37,049 nt of DNA from Bacteroidetes bacterium HGW-Bacteroidetes-14 (GTDB lineage Bacteria > Bacteroidota > Bacteroidia > Bacteroidales > UBA932): positions 1-37,049 of the forward strand of contig PHDP01000007.1 in assembly GCA_002842655.1 (NCBI GenBank). The letters are read 5' to 3'. Shown in pieces: positions 18,224 to 27,038 of this stretch. The position numbers were made by a program, and so were the translations under genes. Below the pieces are notes generated by a model. The model was not told where the DNA came from and ran no database searches. It was given only the letters and a program-made list of their open reading frames with translations. Each line of letters opens with the position of its first letter. Position 1 is the first letter of the stretch.

Positions 18224-18625
18224 TTATTTCATGATGAGCAGAAGTTGTTTCCACTCATCATTTAATATCAGGTCGAGTTTAATAAGTCTCTCCCTGTAGT
18301 CTGTATTGTTTGTGTCTGTAATTAATGACCTTGTTGTGAATTCAATGGCTTTGGCAATATTGCCCATTCTGTGAAAACAGAGATTATATGCAGATCCTTT
18401 TATTGTGTGTGCAGCAGAGCGAAGTTTGTCAAGAACTGAAGCATCGGGGAAATTGCCGGCTTTGAAGACCTTAACTGCCTCACCAATATCTTCGAGATAC
18501 ACCGGAACCTGTGACTTCATGCTGTCGAAAAGAATTTCAAGAACCTCTTCGTCTCCGTCGACCTTATCGAGCAATTCGGTTTTATCAAACCGTTTGCCAT
18601 CAATTTCCCTGATTATGTCTTCCAT
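18224..18625 (-). CDS. Histidine phosphotransfer (Hpt) domain protein
   Basis: This 133-residue protein is a single Hpt four-helix bundle. The phospho-accepting His73 lies in AAHTIKGSAYNLCF, the classic H-x-x-K-G-S/A motif, and the helical pattern extends to the C-terminus. Hpt proteins relay phosphate between receiver domains and hybrid kinases. No histidine kinase or receiver gene is in the window, so it is an orphan. It lies 6 bp after the LolA-like gene and 15 bp before pncB, which suggests co-expression but not a clear job. Confidence 0.88.
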   Translation of the reverse strand: MEDIIREIDGKRFDKTELLDKVDGDEEVLEILFDSMKSQVPVYLEDIGEAVKVFKAGNFPDASVLDKLRSAAHTIKGSAYNLCFHRMGNIAKAIEFTTRSLITDTNNTDYRERLIKLDLILNDEWKQLLLIMK

Positions 18626-18631
18626 AAAATT

Positions 18632-19414
18632 CTATTTTTCAAGACTGGCAGGAGAAAACTGAGATTCAGACTTTGCAGAGCCTGATTTAAAGGAGTCGGT
18701 TACAAGTACAGATTTTCTGCCATTCTGTTCGTTTTTCATCTCCATATGATAGTAAAACCATTTTCCGCCGGAAATGTTTCTGTAGTCTCCAATTATTTGA
18801 GTTTTGAGTGGTTTACCCTTGAGATCAAAGTACTCTATTTTGTAACAGAGGTAGTTTTCTTTGTCTATGTATGAAATTTTTTTGCTGAATCCGTTTGAGG
18901 TTTTTGCCTCCTGAGAAACAGGGACAGCCTCTATTTTATAGCAACTTTTTCCGTTTATGGTTTCTGATGATAATACAGAGTAGGCAAAGTCATCTACATT
19001 AGGCTTGCTCATATCTGCATTAGTAAATTCAGAACCCATGAAATTTTTGCCCTTTTCGTTGCTCACAACCCGTCTGCTTTTCTTAAGTGCCGGCATGTAG
19101 ATCCACATATCATCAGGGCGCTCCTCATAGTCGTAAATAAGAATTGAGGTTCCTCTTACATCTGCCGGCTCGGTGAACTTCATGAGCATTTTGGTAATAT
19201 CACCAAATTTGCGGCTTGCCATTGTGATTTTTCTTGTTCGGGTACTTCCCTTTGCATCAATTATCTGCAGGGTGGTTTCCATCTCCATTGCTCCAAGTTC
19301 TATTGCATTTGCAGATTTTGTGCTGATATCCTTTGCATCCTGCGCAGAGGAGAGAATCGGAGCCATGCCCAGCATGGCGGCGAAAAGAATTGAAAACAGT
19401 GAACTCTTTTTCAT
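18632..19414 (-). CDS. LolA-like outer-membrane lipoprotein-sorting protein
   Basis: The 260-residue periplasmic protein has a signal peptide ending LSSAQ and the LolA-like half-barrel pattern of strands: TTLQIIDAKGSTRTRKITMASRKFG, DMWIYMPALKKSRRVVSNEKGKNFMGSEFTNADM, and YLCYKIEYFDLKGKPLKTQIIGDYR. This subfamily is usually encoded beside MMPL/RND transporters and is thought to carry a lipid-like ligand across the periplasm; it is distinct from the essential LolA chaperone. Its ATG overlaps the RND gene's stop by 4 bp, supporting a joint transport function. Confidence 0.82.
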   Translation of the reverse strand: MKKSSLFSILFAAMLGMAPILSSAQDAKDISTKSANAIELGAMEMETTLQIIDAKGSTRTRKITMASRKFGDITKMLMKFTEPADVRGTSILIYDYEERPDDMWIYMPALKKSRRVVSNEKGKNFMGSEFTNADMSKPNVDDFAYSVLSSETINGKSCYKIEAVPVSQEAKTSNGFSKKISYIDKENYLCYKIEYFDLKGKPLKTQIIGDYRNISGGKWFYYHMEMKNEQNGRKSVLVTDSFKSGSAKSESQFSPASLEK

Positions 19415-21678
19415 GACTGACTTTTTCTGTTGAGAAATCCTGGTTTAAATATAATACAAATTGCCGGTATTAGCAACAAAGCAGATATCAGGCAAAACAG
19501 CAGCGAGAGTATTATGAGCAGTGCAAAAGACTTAATAAGCGGAAAGGCAGAGAGAAAGAGAACAGAGAATCCCAGCATTACAGAGAATGCATTGATGGTG
19601 ATTCCCCTCCCGGTTGTTCTGAGAGCCGTTCTCGCAGCAGATTCGTATGAGAGTCCCATTGCAATCTCACTTTTCATCCTCCAGAACATGTGGATTGTGA
19701 AATCTACCCCAAGTCCTATTGAAATTGAAGAGAGGAGCGCAGTAACAATATTTAGTTCGATTCCGCTCCACCCCATAAAGCCAAATGTACAGAGCACTGC
19801 AAATATTAGCGGCAGCGACCCCAGCAAACCGGCTGTAAAGCTTCTGAAAATTATTGCAAGAAGAATGAAAATTGCGGCAAGTGCAAAGAGCAGAGAATTG
19901 TACTGCCCTTTAACGACAGACTCGCTCATCTCCATCTCTACCAGAGAGTATCCCCCTGCAACTGTTCTGGATGGGTCGCTGCCGGTTATCTCATTAACGG
20001 CAGAAATTACTCTTTTGGTATCCCTCATCCCGTCTGAAGTGTACTGAATTGTCATTGCAGCCTTTGTGTAGTCAAAATCTACAAAGGTTTCAAAATCTGC
20101 CGGGTCTCCGTTCATTGAGTATAACTCTATGTACTGAGCTACAGCGTCCCGGCTCTGCGGGATCCTGTTCCAGGCCGAATCAGCAGGGTCGTTCAGGGCT
20201 GTGCTCATCTTTTTTATGATAGTTGCAATTGAGGTGACACTTCCAATACCTTTAACCTGTTCCAGCTGCTTCTCATAGTTAACCATTCTGTTCAGGAGAT
20301 CCGGCTCCTTTATGTCACCCTCAAAAACCAGTGTTATCACCTTGCTGCCGCCAAATGAACTGTCTGCAATATCAATACTTTTATTAAACGGGTGGCTGGC
20401 AGGCAGAATCTCATTAAAATCCGATGCAACCCCAAACCTGAACAGACCTGCAACAGAAAGTAAAAAGAAAACAATGAAGATTCCCAGGGTTACTCCCGGT
20501 TTATTTACCAGAAAATGGCCTGTTTTGTCGAGCATGTGAATAATCAAACCTCTGTTCCCGCCCTCCGGGTGAAAATGGACCTTTCCCTTCTTCATGACCG
20601 AGAGCAGGGCCGGAATAAATGTAAGGCTCAGAAAAAGCGCGAGTGCAATTCCAATTGAAGATACAATTCCCATCTGGCTTGCAGGAAGAAGAATATGCAC
20701 AACAAGTCCAAGAATCCCCACAATAGTGGTAAGTCCGCAGAGAATTACCGGTTTCTTCAGGTAGGAGAGAGCCTCTGTTACAATATCGTCCATTGTGTCA
20801 TTGGGATCAAGTGCATTCAGCTCCTGATATTTTGCGATAAAGTGCACACCGTAGTTATTTGCAATGGCAATCATCATAATTGGGATCAGGATTCCAATAA
20901 TGCTAAGTTCCCAGCCCATAAGCGGAATAAGAGCCATTGAAACTATAATTGATATTACTACAACTGTGAACGGGAGCAGCATTCCCTTTACCTCCCTGAA
21001 GGAGACCCAGAAAAATATCAGCATAAGCAGCAATCCTATTGGCAGCAGAATCATCACATCCCGGCCTATCTTTTCATTCGCCTCCTTTCTGAGATAAGGC
21101 TGACCATTGATCAGAACCGACTCGTCCCCGGGGTACTTTGCAATAACCCCCTCAATAACCTCCATCAGTTTATAGTCATCAAGGCTTTTATCTGAGTTAA
21201 GTATAATAAGGGCGTTTCTGAAGTCCTCAGAAACAAGCATTTTGTAAACCAGATCATTCTTCTTAACAGATTCCCTTATTTGTTCTCTCTCCTGTGGTGT
21301 CCGGGGGTAAAAACCTACTGCAGGATTTACCACCATTGAACCCTCCATAGATTCAATGCTTCTTGCAGTTGAAAGGGAGAGGACAGGGGAGAGGCCTCCC
21401 ATATTTATGAACTCATTGGTGAGATTGTCAATTCTCTCAAGAGTTTCGGGTGCAAGAATATCGTCGCAGCTAATTACAAGAAGCACTTGCTCTTTGGTTC
21501 CAAAGAGTTCTCCAATCTTTTCATTGTTTATTCTGGAAGGAATATCGTCCGGGAGGTAGCTCTCCAGGTCCGGATTGATTTTTATTGAAAAGAGCGGGAG
21601 AAGAGCCGCCAGAGAGATAATTGCAGTTGCCGCGATAATGGGCCATCTGTACCTGATAAGTCTTGATCTTCCGTTCAT
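19411..21678 (-). CDS. RND-superfamily (MMPL-type) transporter
   Basis: The 755-residue inner-membrane protein has two repeated halves, each with one membrane helix, a periplasmic loop of 170-200 residues and a block of five helices (helices near 10-30, 205-345, 375-395 and 595-750). Its halves are shorter than drug-exporting AcrB types and resemble hopanoid/lipid exporters and MMPL proteins. Energy would come from the proton gradient. It is co-translated with the LolA-like gene and follows a DUF1302-like barrel by 22 bp, giving inner-membrane, periplasmic and outer-membrane parts of one export path. Cargo unknown, probably a lipid. Confidence 0.85.
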   Translation of the reverse strand: MNGRSRLIRYRWPIIAATAIISLAALLPLFSIKINPDLESYLPDDIPSRINNEKIGELFGTKEQVLLVISCDDILAPETLERIDNLTNEFINMGGLSPVLSLSTARSIESMEGSMVVNPAVGFYPRTPQEREQIRESVKKNDLVYKMLVSEDFRNALIILNSDKSLDDYKLMEVIEGVIAKYPGDESVLINGQPYLRKEANEKIGRDVMILLPIGLLLMLIFFWVSFREVKGMLLPFTVVVISIIVSMALIPLMGWELSIIGILIPIMMIAIANNYGVHFIAKYQELNALDPNDTMDDIVTEALSYLKKPVILCGLTTIVGILGLVVHILLPASQMGIVSSIGIALALFLSLTFIPALLSVMKKGKVHFHPEGGNRGLIIHMLDKTGHFLVNKPGVTLGIFIVFFLLSVAGLFRFGVASDFNEILPASHPFNKSIDIADSSFGGSKVITLVFEGDIKEPDLLNRMVNYEKQLEQVKGIGSVTSIATIIKKMSTALNDPADSAWNRIPQSRDAVAQYIELYSMNGDPADFETFVDFDYTKAAMTIQYTSDGMRDTKRVISAVNEITGSDPSRTVAGGYSLVEMEMSESVVKGQYNSLLFALAAIFILLAIIFRSFTAGLLGSLPLIFAVLCTFGFMGWSGIELNIVTALLSSISIGLGVDFTIHMFWRMKSEIAMGLSYESAARTALRTTGRGITINAFSVMLGFSVLFLSAFPLIKSFALLIILSLLFCLISALLLIPAICIIFKPGFLNRKSQS

Positions 21679-21700
21679 AAATTATCGTATTTGTATGTTG

Positions 21701-23059
21701 TCAGAATGATGCTTTGAGTTCAAGAAAGATTCCATTCATAACCGGTCCGGAATAGTCAAAAATTGACTCTTTTGGTCCGGCCATATAGTGTCCTCCTGCA
21801 GAGAGGGTAAGATTGTCTGATGCTTTCCATGAGAGTTTAGGTCTGATAAGATATTCACGGGATGTCAGGTTATAATATCCCGTAAGTTCTGCAGTTATTG
21901 TTTCGTATGCGAATGTTTTACGTGCAGTGAGGGAGAAGGCATGGTTTACTCTCTTCTGCTGATTGAATATTCTGCGGTTAAAGAGCCTGCTCTGATACCA
22001 GACCATATCCTGCATATATATAAGCATTTGTGTGGGGTCAGATGGATTGCCCATTACCGGTTCGTGAATCTCCCTGAAATCCGGAGTGAATTTACCAATG
22101 TACTGGAAAATGGTGAGGTACCCGCCAAAATCCTTTTCGGCAGCGACTACCCAGGATAATGAGGAGGCGGGAGTATAGATGAATACCTCTTCTCCCTTTG
22201 TAATGTTATATCCGGCCTCTGCCCGGAATATCCAGCTCCCTGCCGGGATTGCAACATCTGCCCCTATGGTTTGCTTCATATATGAGGACGAAGTGTATAG
22301 AATTTCGGGCGCAGGCTCGGGGGAATTCATATTGAGCCCGATACTTTTGATATCGAAGCCGTGGTACGGGTCAAACCCTCTGAAATATGAGAGGGAGAAG
22401 CCTGCGCCCGGCAGTTCAAAATTGATTTTTCCAGCAAGTGTTGCATTTGAGAACTTTCTTTCCGGTAAAGTCTCTTCACCAAAGGATGCATATTCGCCCA
22501 TATCAAACAGGTTAAATCTGTATGAAGATGGCTTGTAAAATGGAATTGCTATGAATTCAAAGTCAACTGACGGAGAGATTCTCCATTTTGCCCTTGCCAT
22601 GAAGTTTGAGCGGAGCTGGTCGTCTGTATCTGATGTGAGAAAAAAGTAGTCGCGCGGGCAGATGTTATCTGTTGGGCTGAACCCATCTGTACGTCCCCAT
22701 TTTACTATCTGATTTCCCGCCAGAAAATCGAATTTGTCAGAAACATATCCAGCATAGGCTTCGATTATGTGCATCTGATTGTAGTACTCGCCAAAATGCT
22801 GACCGCCCAGGAACCAGACCTCGGCATTGAGAAGCGTATGCTTTCCGGCATATTTCCCCTTAAGGGCAAACTGTGCAAAGATATTGCTGAAGTCATATTT
22901 TTTTGAAAATCCCTGAAAAGAGCCGCGGACATATCCGCTCAGCTCCACTTTCCGGTTCTCATCACCATCTGTGCCGGAAGGTATCTGAGTGCTGTCGCTC
23001 TCCTGACCGTACAGAATCACAGAGGAGAGAAGTGCTATTGTCAAAACCAACTTTTTCAT
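21701..23059 (-). CDS. DUF1302-like outer-membrane barrel
   Basis: From ATG 23059 the protein is 452 residues and begins MKKLVLTIALLSSVILYGQ, a clean signal peptide. A GTG at 23110 would add 17 residues in front of it and is unlikely. The mature chain is a barrel with GNQIVKWGRTDGFSPTDNICPRDY near residue 125, matching the W-G-R-x-D-x-x-x-P-T-D-x-x-x-P-x-D phrase of DUF1302-type proteins. Those are repeatedly encoded with LolA-like and RND genes, as here. The likely role is the outer-membrane component of the same lipid export path. A TATCTTTA sequence 24 bp upstream is one base off the -7 consensus. Confidence 0.75.
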   Translation of the reverse strand: MKKLVLTIALLSSVILYGQESDSTQIPSGTDGDENRKVELSGYVRGSFQGFSKKYDFSNIFAQFALKGKYAGKHTLLNAEVWFLGGQHFGEYYNQMHIIEAYAGYVSDKFDFLAGNQIVKWGRTDGFSPTDNICPRDYFFLTSDTDDQLRSNFMARAKWRISPSVDFEFIAIPFYKPSSYRFNLFDMGEYASFGEETLPERKFSNATLAGKINFELPGAGFSLSYFRGFDPYHGFDIKSIGLNMNSPEPAPEILYTSSSYMKQTIGADVAIPAGSWIFRAEAGYNITKGEEVFIYTPASSLSWVVAAEKDFGGYLTIFQYIGKFTPDFREIHEPVMGNPSDPTQMLIYMQDMVWYQSRLFNRRIFNQQKRVNHAFSLTARKTFAYETITAELTGYYNLTSREYLIRPKLSWKASDNLTLSAGGHYMAGPKESIFDYSGPVMNGIFLELKASF

Positions 23060-23137
23060 AGCGTTCAATATTTGCTTTCGTAAAGATAGATTTTGATACC
23101 GGAGAATCACAACCGGAGTTGTCCGGATTCGGAGAAT

Positions 23138-24244
23138 TCAGACATCTTTTTTCGAAAGCACCTTCGTACGGTATTCAAGAGGGGTTACTCCCTCACTTTT
23201 CTTAAAGAATGAGTAGAATGAAGAGCGGCTGCCGAATCCGCATTCAGCTCCCATAGCCTCAATGGAGTATCTGCTGTATTCATTTGCCAGCATCTCCTTT
23301 GCAGCCTCTATTCTGTATCTGTTTACAAGCTGATAGAAGTTACTTCCTATAGTTTTGTTAATAACCTCTGTAAGCTGATACCTCGGGAATCCTGTCTCCC
23401 TGGAGAGCATCTCCATACTCAGCTGTGGATTTTTGTATCCCTTGCGTATTCCCAAAAAGCTTTCCACAGCCTCTTTAATTTTCTGCTCCTGTTCAGGAGA
23501 GATCTTCTGCTCTTTAGCTGCAGCCTCCTTTTGATTTGAATAGCTGTATCTTGAAGGGCTGAAAAATTTTCTGATTTCGCTTTGTCTTACACCATAGTAG
23601 GTTATTATGAATACAAGTGCCAGCATTACCGAGTAGTTGAAGTAGTGCGGCATAGGGTTGTCGGCCTTAACCAAAACAATAAAGAGCGATAAAAAAAGCA
23701 GAATAATCCAGTAAACAGTATAGAAGACTGTGATAAAGAGAATCCAGCTCAGTTTGTCTGCAGATTCAATGGTTGAAAGGCGGTTTTTAAGCTCCATTCT
23801 GTGTCTGTGAACCCTTATGAGTGTGAGAGGTGAATAGATTGCCCATGAAGCAAGGTTTGCAGCGGCAAAAACTAACCGGAAGGTGAGGTCAGAATCTTTT
23901 TCAAGAAAGAGATGAGGATTAAACCCTGTTGCAGAGATATGGGAAAAGAGCTCAAAAAACAGGAATGGAATCAGATGAAGCAGATGAACTGGTTTAAGGC
24001 TGAAACCCTCTGTGGTAAGAGAAATTACATACAGGTAAAGTGCGGGGTTGAATAAAAGGAAAGAGCTTGTTAGCAGAGGAGCAGAGTATACCTTCAGGTC
24101 AATCCCGAAAGAGAGAAAAACAACAGAGAGGAGACAGAGCCATACGGCAAGGATCTTCTCCGGAGCCGACGCTGAATGTTTGGTCCCTACCAGAATTGCC
24201 CCGAACAGACTTTGAGCCAGTCCTATCCAGGCAATTGTTTCCAT
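23138..24244 (-). CDS. Membrane-anchored AraC-family regulator
   Basis: This 368-residue protein has about seven hydrophobic helices in the first 215 residues and an AraC/XylS double helix-turn-helix at about 260-365. Recognisable pieces are LSMEMLSRETGFPRYQLTEVINKTIGSNFYQLVNRYRIEAAKEML and the second HTH YSIEAMGAECGFGSRSSFYSFFKKSEGVTPLEYR. Such proteins bind DNA from the membrane and may sense a membrane or small-molecule signal. Its ATG directly abuts the NhaD stop, so it is co-transcribed with NhaD, and it ends 79 bp before the DUF1302-like start, so it may control the envelope export genes downstream. Confidence 0.88.
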   Translation of the reverse strand: METIAWIGLAQSLFGAILVGTKHSASAPEKILAVWLCLLSVVFLSFGIDLKVYSAPLLTSSFLLFNPALYLYVISLTTEGFSLKPVHLLHLIPFLFFELFSHISATGFNPHLFLEKDSDLTFRLVFAAANLASWAIYSPLTLIRVHRHRMELKNRLSTIESADKLSWILFITVFYTVYWIILLFLSLFIVLVKADNPMPHYFNYSVMLALVFIITYYGVRQSEIRKFFSPSRYSYSNQKEAAAKEQKISPEQEQKIKEAVESFLGIRKGYKNPQLSMEMLSRETGFPRYQLTEVINKTIGSNFYQLVNRYRIEAAKEMLANEYSRYSIEAMGAECGFGSRSSFYSFFKKSEGVTPLEYRTKVLSKKDV

Positions 24245-25651
24245 TTACAAAAACTTGTCAATCAATATAAATGCAGCCCCGCCTGCCAGGTATCCGGCAG
24301 CAGCTATGAGCGTTATATTCTTAAAGTACCAGCTGAATGTAATTCTCTCAATACCCATTACCACTACTCCGGCAGCAGAACCAATGATGAGCATGCTTCC
24401 GCCCACACCTGCGCAATAGGCAAGGAAGAGCCAGAAACTGCCATCCATTACAAAATTCTGTAAAAAGAGCGGGTCTGCAGAGGCAGCAATAGTAGCAGCA
24501 TCTGCCAGCGGATACATTCCCATTGCAACAGCAACCAGAGGCACGTTGTCTACTATTGCAGAAAGTCCTCCAATTATCAGATTTATAAGGTATACATTAT
24601 GAACCTCCTTATTCAGATAATCTCCAAGGGTATTAAGAACTCCGGTACCCTGCAGGGCACTTACCGCGAGCAGAATTCCAAGGAAAAAGAGAATAGTGGC
24701 CGTGTCAATCCTTTTCAGGACTCTGGTGACACGGTGTTTCATATCTTCGTTGCTCTTGTTTTTTGCATAAATCAGTTCTGTGTATATCCACAGAATACTA
24801 AGCCCAATCAGAACCCCCACAAAAGGAGGCAAGTGAGTCAGGTATTTAAATACCGGAACCAATATAAGAGCAGCAACACCCATTATAAAGAGAATAAATC
24901 TCTCCTTTTCACTTAGAATATTTGCAATATGGTGTGCCGACATATGTTTTGAAGTTCCCGAGACGGACCCTTTAAGCATTCTGCCGGCCATTGCCAGAGG
25001 AACCAGCATTGAGATTAAACTTGGAATAAACAGGGTGGAAATTGTAGGCCAGCTGCTGATTTTTCCCTTAATCCAGAGCATAATTGTAGTTACGTCACCA
25101 ATAGGAGAGAATGCTCCGCCGCTGTTTGCAGCAATAATAATCATACTTCCGTAAACCCACCTCTCCTTGTAGTTTGGGATGATTTTTCTGAGCATCATCA
25201 CCATAACGATAGATGTGGTAAGGTTATCAAGAATTGCAGACATAAAGAAAGTAATGAATGCAATTACAACAAGAAGCTGCTTTTTATTTTTAGTGGTTAT
25301 TCTGTTGGTGATAATATAAAATCCTCCGTGAACATCCACAAGCTCTACTATAGTCATTGCACCAATGAGAAAGAAAAGCGTTCCGGATATCTCACCAAGA
25401 CTCTCAATTATCTGATAATTTACAATATAGCTGCGGCACTGCTCCAGCAGGGTGAGTTTCGCAACATTTGGATTCTCGAGCAGATATTCGTGGAAATGCA
25501 AGGGAAATATATCAGGCACGGCAAGGGGTGCAATTAAGGTATACAATACCCATAGAACTCCGCCGGTTAGTAGTGCAATTGCCGCCTTATCAATTCCAAC
25601 TTTGTGTTCAAGAGCTATAAATGCATAGCCTACAATGAACAAAACCACCAT
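24245..25651 (-). CDS. nhaD: NhaD-type sodium/proton antiporter
   Basis: The protein (468 residues from ATG 25651; a GTG at 25660 adds three) has about 12 membrane helices and the NhaD/ion-transporter signature. FFMSAILDNLTTSIVMV (about 135-151) holds the D-N pair, NSGGAFSPIGDVTTIMLW (about 176-193) the G-D-V-T-T motif, and a second-half counterpart GGLSAIVDNVPLVAVAMG carries the repeat D-N. NhaD exports Na+ (or Li+) in exchange for H+. Its presence fits a marine, saline or alkaline-tolerant lifestyle, although it is also common in gut Bacteroidales. The GTG is closer to the promoter, but both starts are possible. Confidence 0.9.
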   Translation of the reverse strand: MVVLFIVGYAFIALEHKVGIDKAAIALLTGGVLWVLYTLIAPLAVPDIFPLHFHEYLLENPNVAKLTLLEQCRSYIVNYQIIESLGEISGTLFFLIGAMTIVELVDVHGGFYIITNRITTKNKKQLLVVIAFITFFMSAILDNLTTSIVMVMMLRKIIPNYKERWVYGSMIIIAANSGGAFSPIGDVTTIMLWIKGKISSWPTISTLFIPSLISMLVPLAMAGRMLKGSVSGTSKHMSAHHIANILSEKERFILFIMGVAALILVPVFKYLTHLPPFVGVLIGLSILWIYTELIYAKNKSNEDMKHRVTRVLKRIDTATILFFLGILLAVSALQGTGVLNTLGDYLNKEVHNVYLINLIIGGLSAIVDNVPLVAVAMGMYPLADAATIAASADPLFLQNFVMDGSFWLFLAYCAGVGGSMLIIGSAAGVVVMGIERITFSWYFKNITLIAAAGYLAGGAAFILIDKFL

Positions 25652-25689
25652 TATTTCCACTCAGCCTGTTATTTATAAATTATGGACTG

Positions 25690-25697
25690 CAAAGTTA
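25690..25697 (-). promoter_or_regulatory. -7 promoter box for nhaD
   Basis: The minus strand reads TAACTTTG, an exact TAnnTTTG match, 38 bp before ATG 25651. It lies just past the stop of the upstream hydrolase gene. Confidence 0.5.
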
Positions 25698-25708
25698 CAA
25701 CTAAAAAG

Positions 25709-26803
25709 TTAAAATCCGTAAGCAGCTTTACGCATTTCTTCTGCATTTTTAAACGGTTTCGCAGGACTCAGGTATCTTTCAAGAAACTTGTAAATTGTAA
25801 AGCGAATGTCTGTAGCCTCCTTAGTGTCAATACGGTCAAAGCTATGTCCGCCTGCCGAATTCTGGAAAACCTTGTATTCAAAAACTTTTTTGTGTGCCTT
25901 TAATGAATCAATCATGAGCATAACTTCTTCAACATAGACATCATTGTCATTCGTGTTTGTATGAATGAGAAGAGGTTTCTTCAGATCTTTTGCATATGAA
26001 GACGGTGAACGTCTTTTGTATTCTGCGGGATTATCCTTGATTGATTCCCCAATATGGTATTTGGCCGTAAAATAATCATTGTAGCTCTTGTCGTGAGATG
26101 CCAGCCTGTTTGCAAGGTCACTTACAGGAACACCTGCAAAGGCACATTTGAACTGGTCCGGATACCTGAGGATATTCATAAGGGAGATCATTCCCCCGTG
26201 GCTCCAGCCAATTATACCTACATTATCTTTATCTATAAATGAGTAGTTCTGCAGCATATAGTCACGGCTTACCATCACATCTTCGTTTTCCAGCCCTCCG
26301 TAATCTATGTTTTCATAAGTGTCGCGGCCGTAACCTGTAGACCCGCGGTATTCGGCAGAGACCACAACATACCCCTGAGCAATAAGCTCTCTCACAATAT
26401 GAGCGTAGTATGTAGAGAAATCTGCATGAATTCCGCTGTGAGGCAATACTATAAGCGGGTATTTTTTTGAAGTGTTTATATCTTTTGGTATGAAAACATA
26501 GGTATAAAACTGAAGCGGATTTCCTGCAAATTTGTCATCGGCTTTTTTTGCCTTCCACCTTGGAGGGCCGGTGAGCCTCACTTTGTCAATGAAGGCAATA
26601 TCTCCGAGCATTTCATGCCACATAAGATCATCTACCTTTTTAATAATAATATCGTGAGTATGGCCAAATCCTTCAAGCTGCCTCTTAAGCGATGCAATCT
26701 CTTTTAGCAGAAGTGAATCCGGTGTGTTAAGCCTGCTGTTGTCCTGAGCAGAGAGGGATGCACCCAGAATAACAATCAGGAGAGTTATAATGGTTTTTTT
26801 CAT
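25709..26803 (-). CDS. Secreted S9-like prolyl-oligopeptidase-fold hydrolase
   Basis: This 364-residue exported protein (signal peptide ending SLSAQ) has an alpha/beta-hydrolase domain from about residue 95. The nucleophile is Ser201 in GWSHGG, the Asp lies in TNDNDVYVEEV (about 306), and the His in GGHSFDR (about 339). VVSAEYRGSTGYG is the oxyanion-side motif of S9 dipeptidyl peptidases. There is no beta-propeller, so it is a short, single-domain relative acting on peptides or esters; substrate unknown. Its upstream gap holds an unusual pair of 18-bp inverted repeats (26918-27038), which could bear on its expression. Confidence 0.85.
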   Translation of the reverse strand: MKKTIITLLIVILGASLSAQDNSRLNTPDSLLLKEIASLKRQLEGFGHTHDIIIKKVDDLMWHEMLGDIAFIDKVRLTGPPRWKAKKADDKFAGNPLQFYTYVFIPKDINTSKKYPLIVLPHSGIHADFSTYYAHIVRELIAQGYVVVSAEYRGSTGYGRDTYENIDYGGLENEDVMVSRDYMLQNYSFIDKDNVGIIGWSHGGMISLMNILRYPDQFKCAFAGVPVSDLANRLASHDKSYNDYFTAKYHIGESIKDNPAEYKRRSPSSYAKDLKKPLLIHTNTNDNDVYVEEVMLMIDSLKAHKKVFEYKVFQNSAGGHSFDRIDTKEATDIRFTIYKFLERYLSPAKPFKNAEEMRKAAYGF

Positions 26804-26839
26804 GTTAAGTTGAGGTTATTTTAGTGATTTTACTATTTG

Positions 26840-26847
26840 TAAAGATA
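26840..26847 (-). promoter_or_regulatory. Weak -7 box for the S9-like hydrolase
   Basis: The minus strand reads TATCTTTA, one base off TAnnTTTG, 36 bp before the ATG at 26803. It lies between the gene and the inverted-repeat-bounded segment, so if functional, transcription need not start inside that segment. Confidence 0.3.
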
Positions 26848-26917
26848 TATGATTTTGTATTTTAATTAATGCTGGTTTACTATGAGATTGGTCATAAATT
26901 TTGGTGAAATATTCAAC

Positions 26918-27038
26918 ATGTCAGCCTAATTTACAATATTTTATATATCAGTTATATACAATTTCTAAATCTATATTTTTAGAAATTACGTTGTAATTAA
27001 TGGCTTGTAAGACAGACGAATGTAAATTAGGCTGACAT
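26918..27038. repeat. 121-bp segment bounded by perfect 18-bp inverted repeats
   Basis: ATGTCAGCCTAATTTACA at 26918-26935 recurs as an exact reverse complement at 27021-27038. The right copy covers the last three codons and stop of the DUF3795 gene. The 85 bp between are AT-rich and hold a second perfect 10-bp inverted repeat (26960-26969 / 26978-26987) and a third of 6 bp (26984-26989 / 26993-26998). There is no T-run after the outer stem, so it is not a normal terminator. It could be an invertible promoter segment, a small MITE-like element, or an inverted duplication of the gene's end. Confidence 0.8.

Noticed and set aside
19430-20047. 205-codon plus-strand ORF
   Set aside because: It lies entirely antisense to the RND transporter gene, whose protein shows clear membrane-helix structure; the opposite-strand frame has no recognisable motif.
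23060-23110. Upstream GTG start for the DUF1302-like barrel
   Set aside because: It would bury a clean signal peptide behind 17 charged residues; ATG 23059 gives a normal signal peptide.
26918-27038. Reading the 18-bp inverted repeat as a rho-independent terminator of DUF3795
   Set aside because: The loop is 85 bases and no T-run follows on the minus strand.
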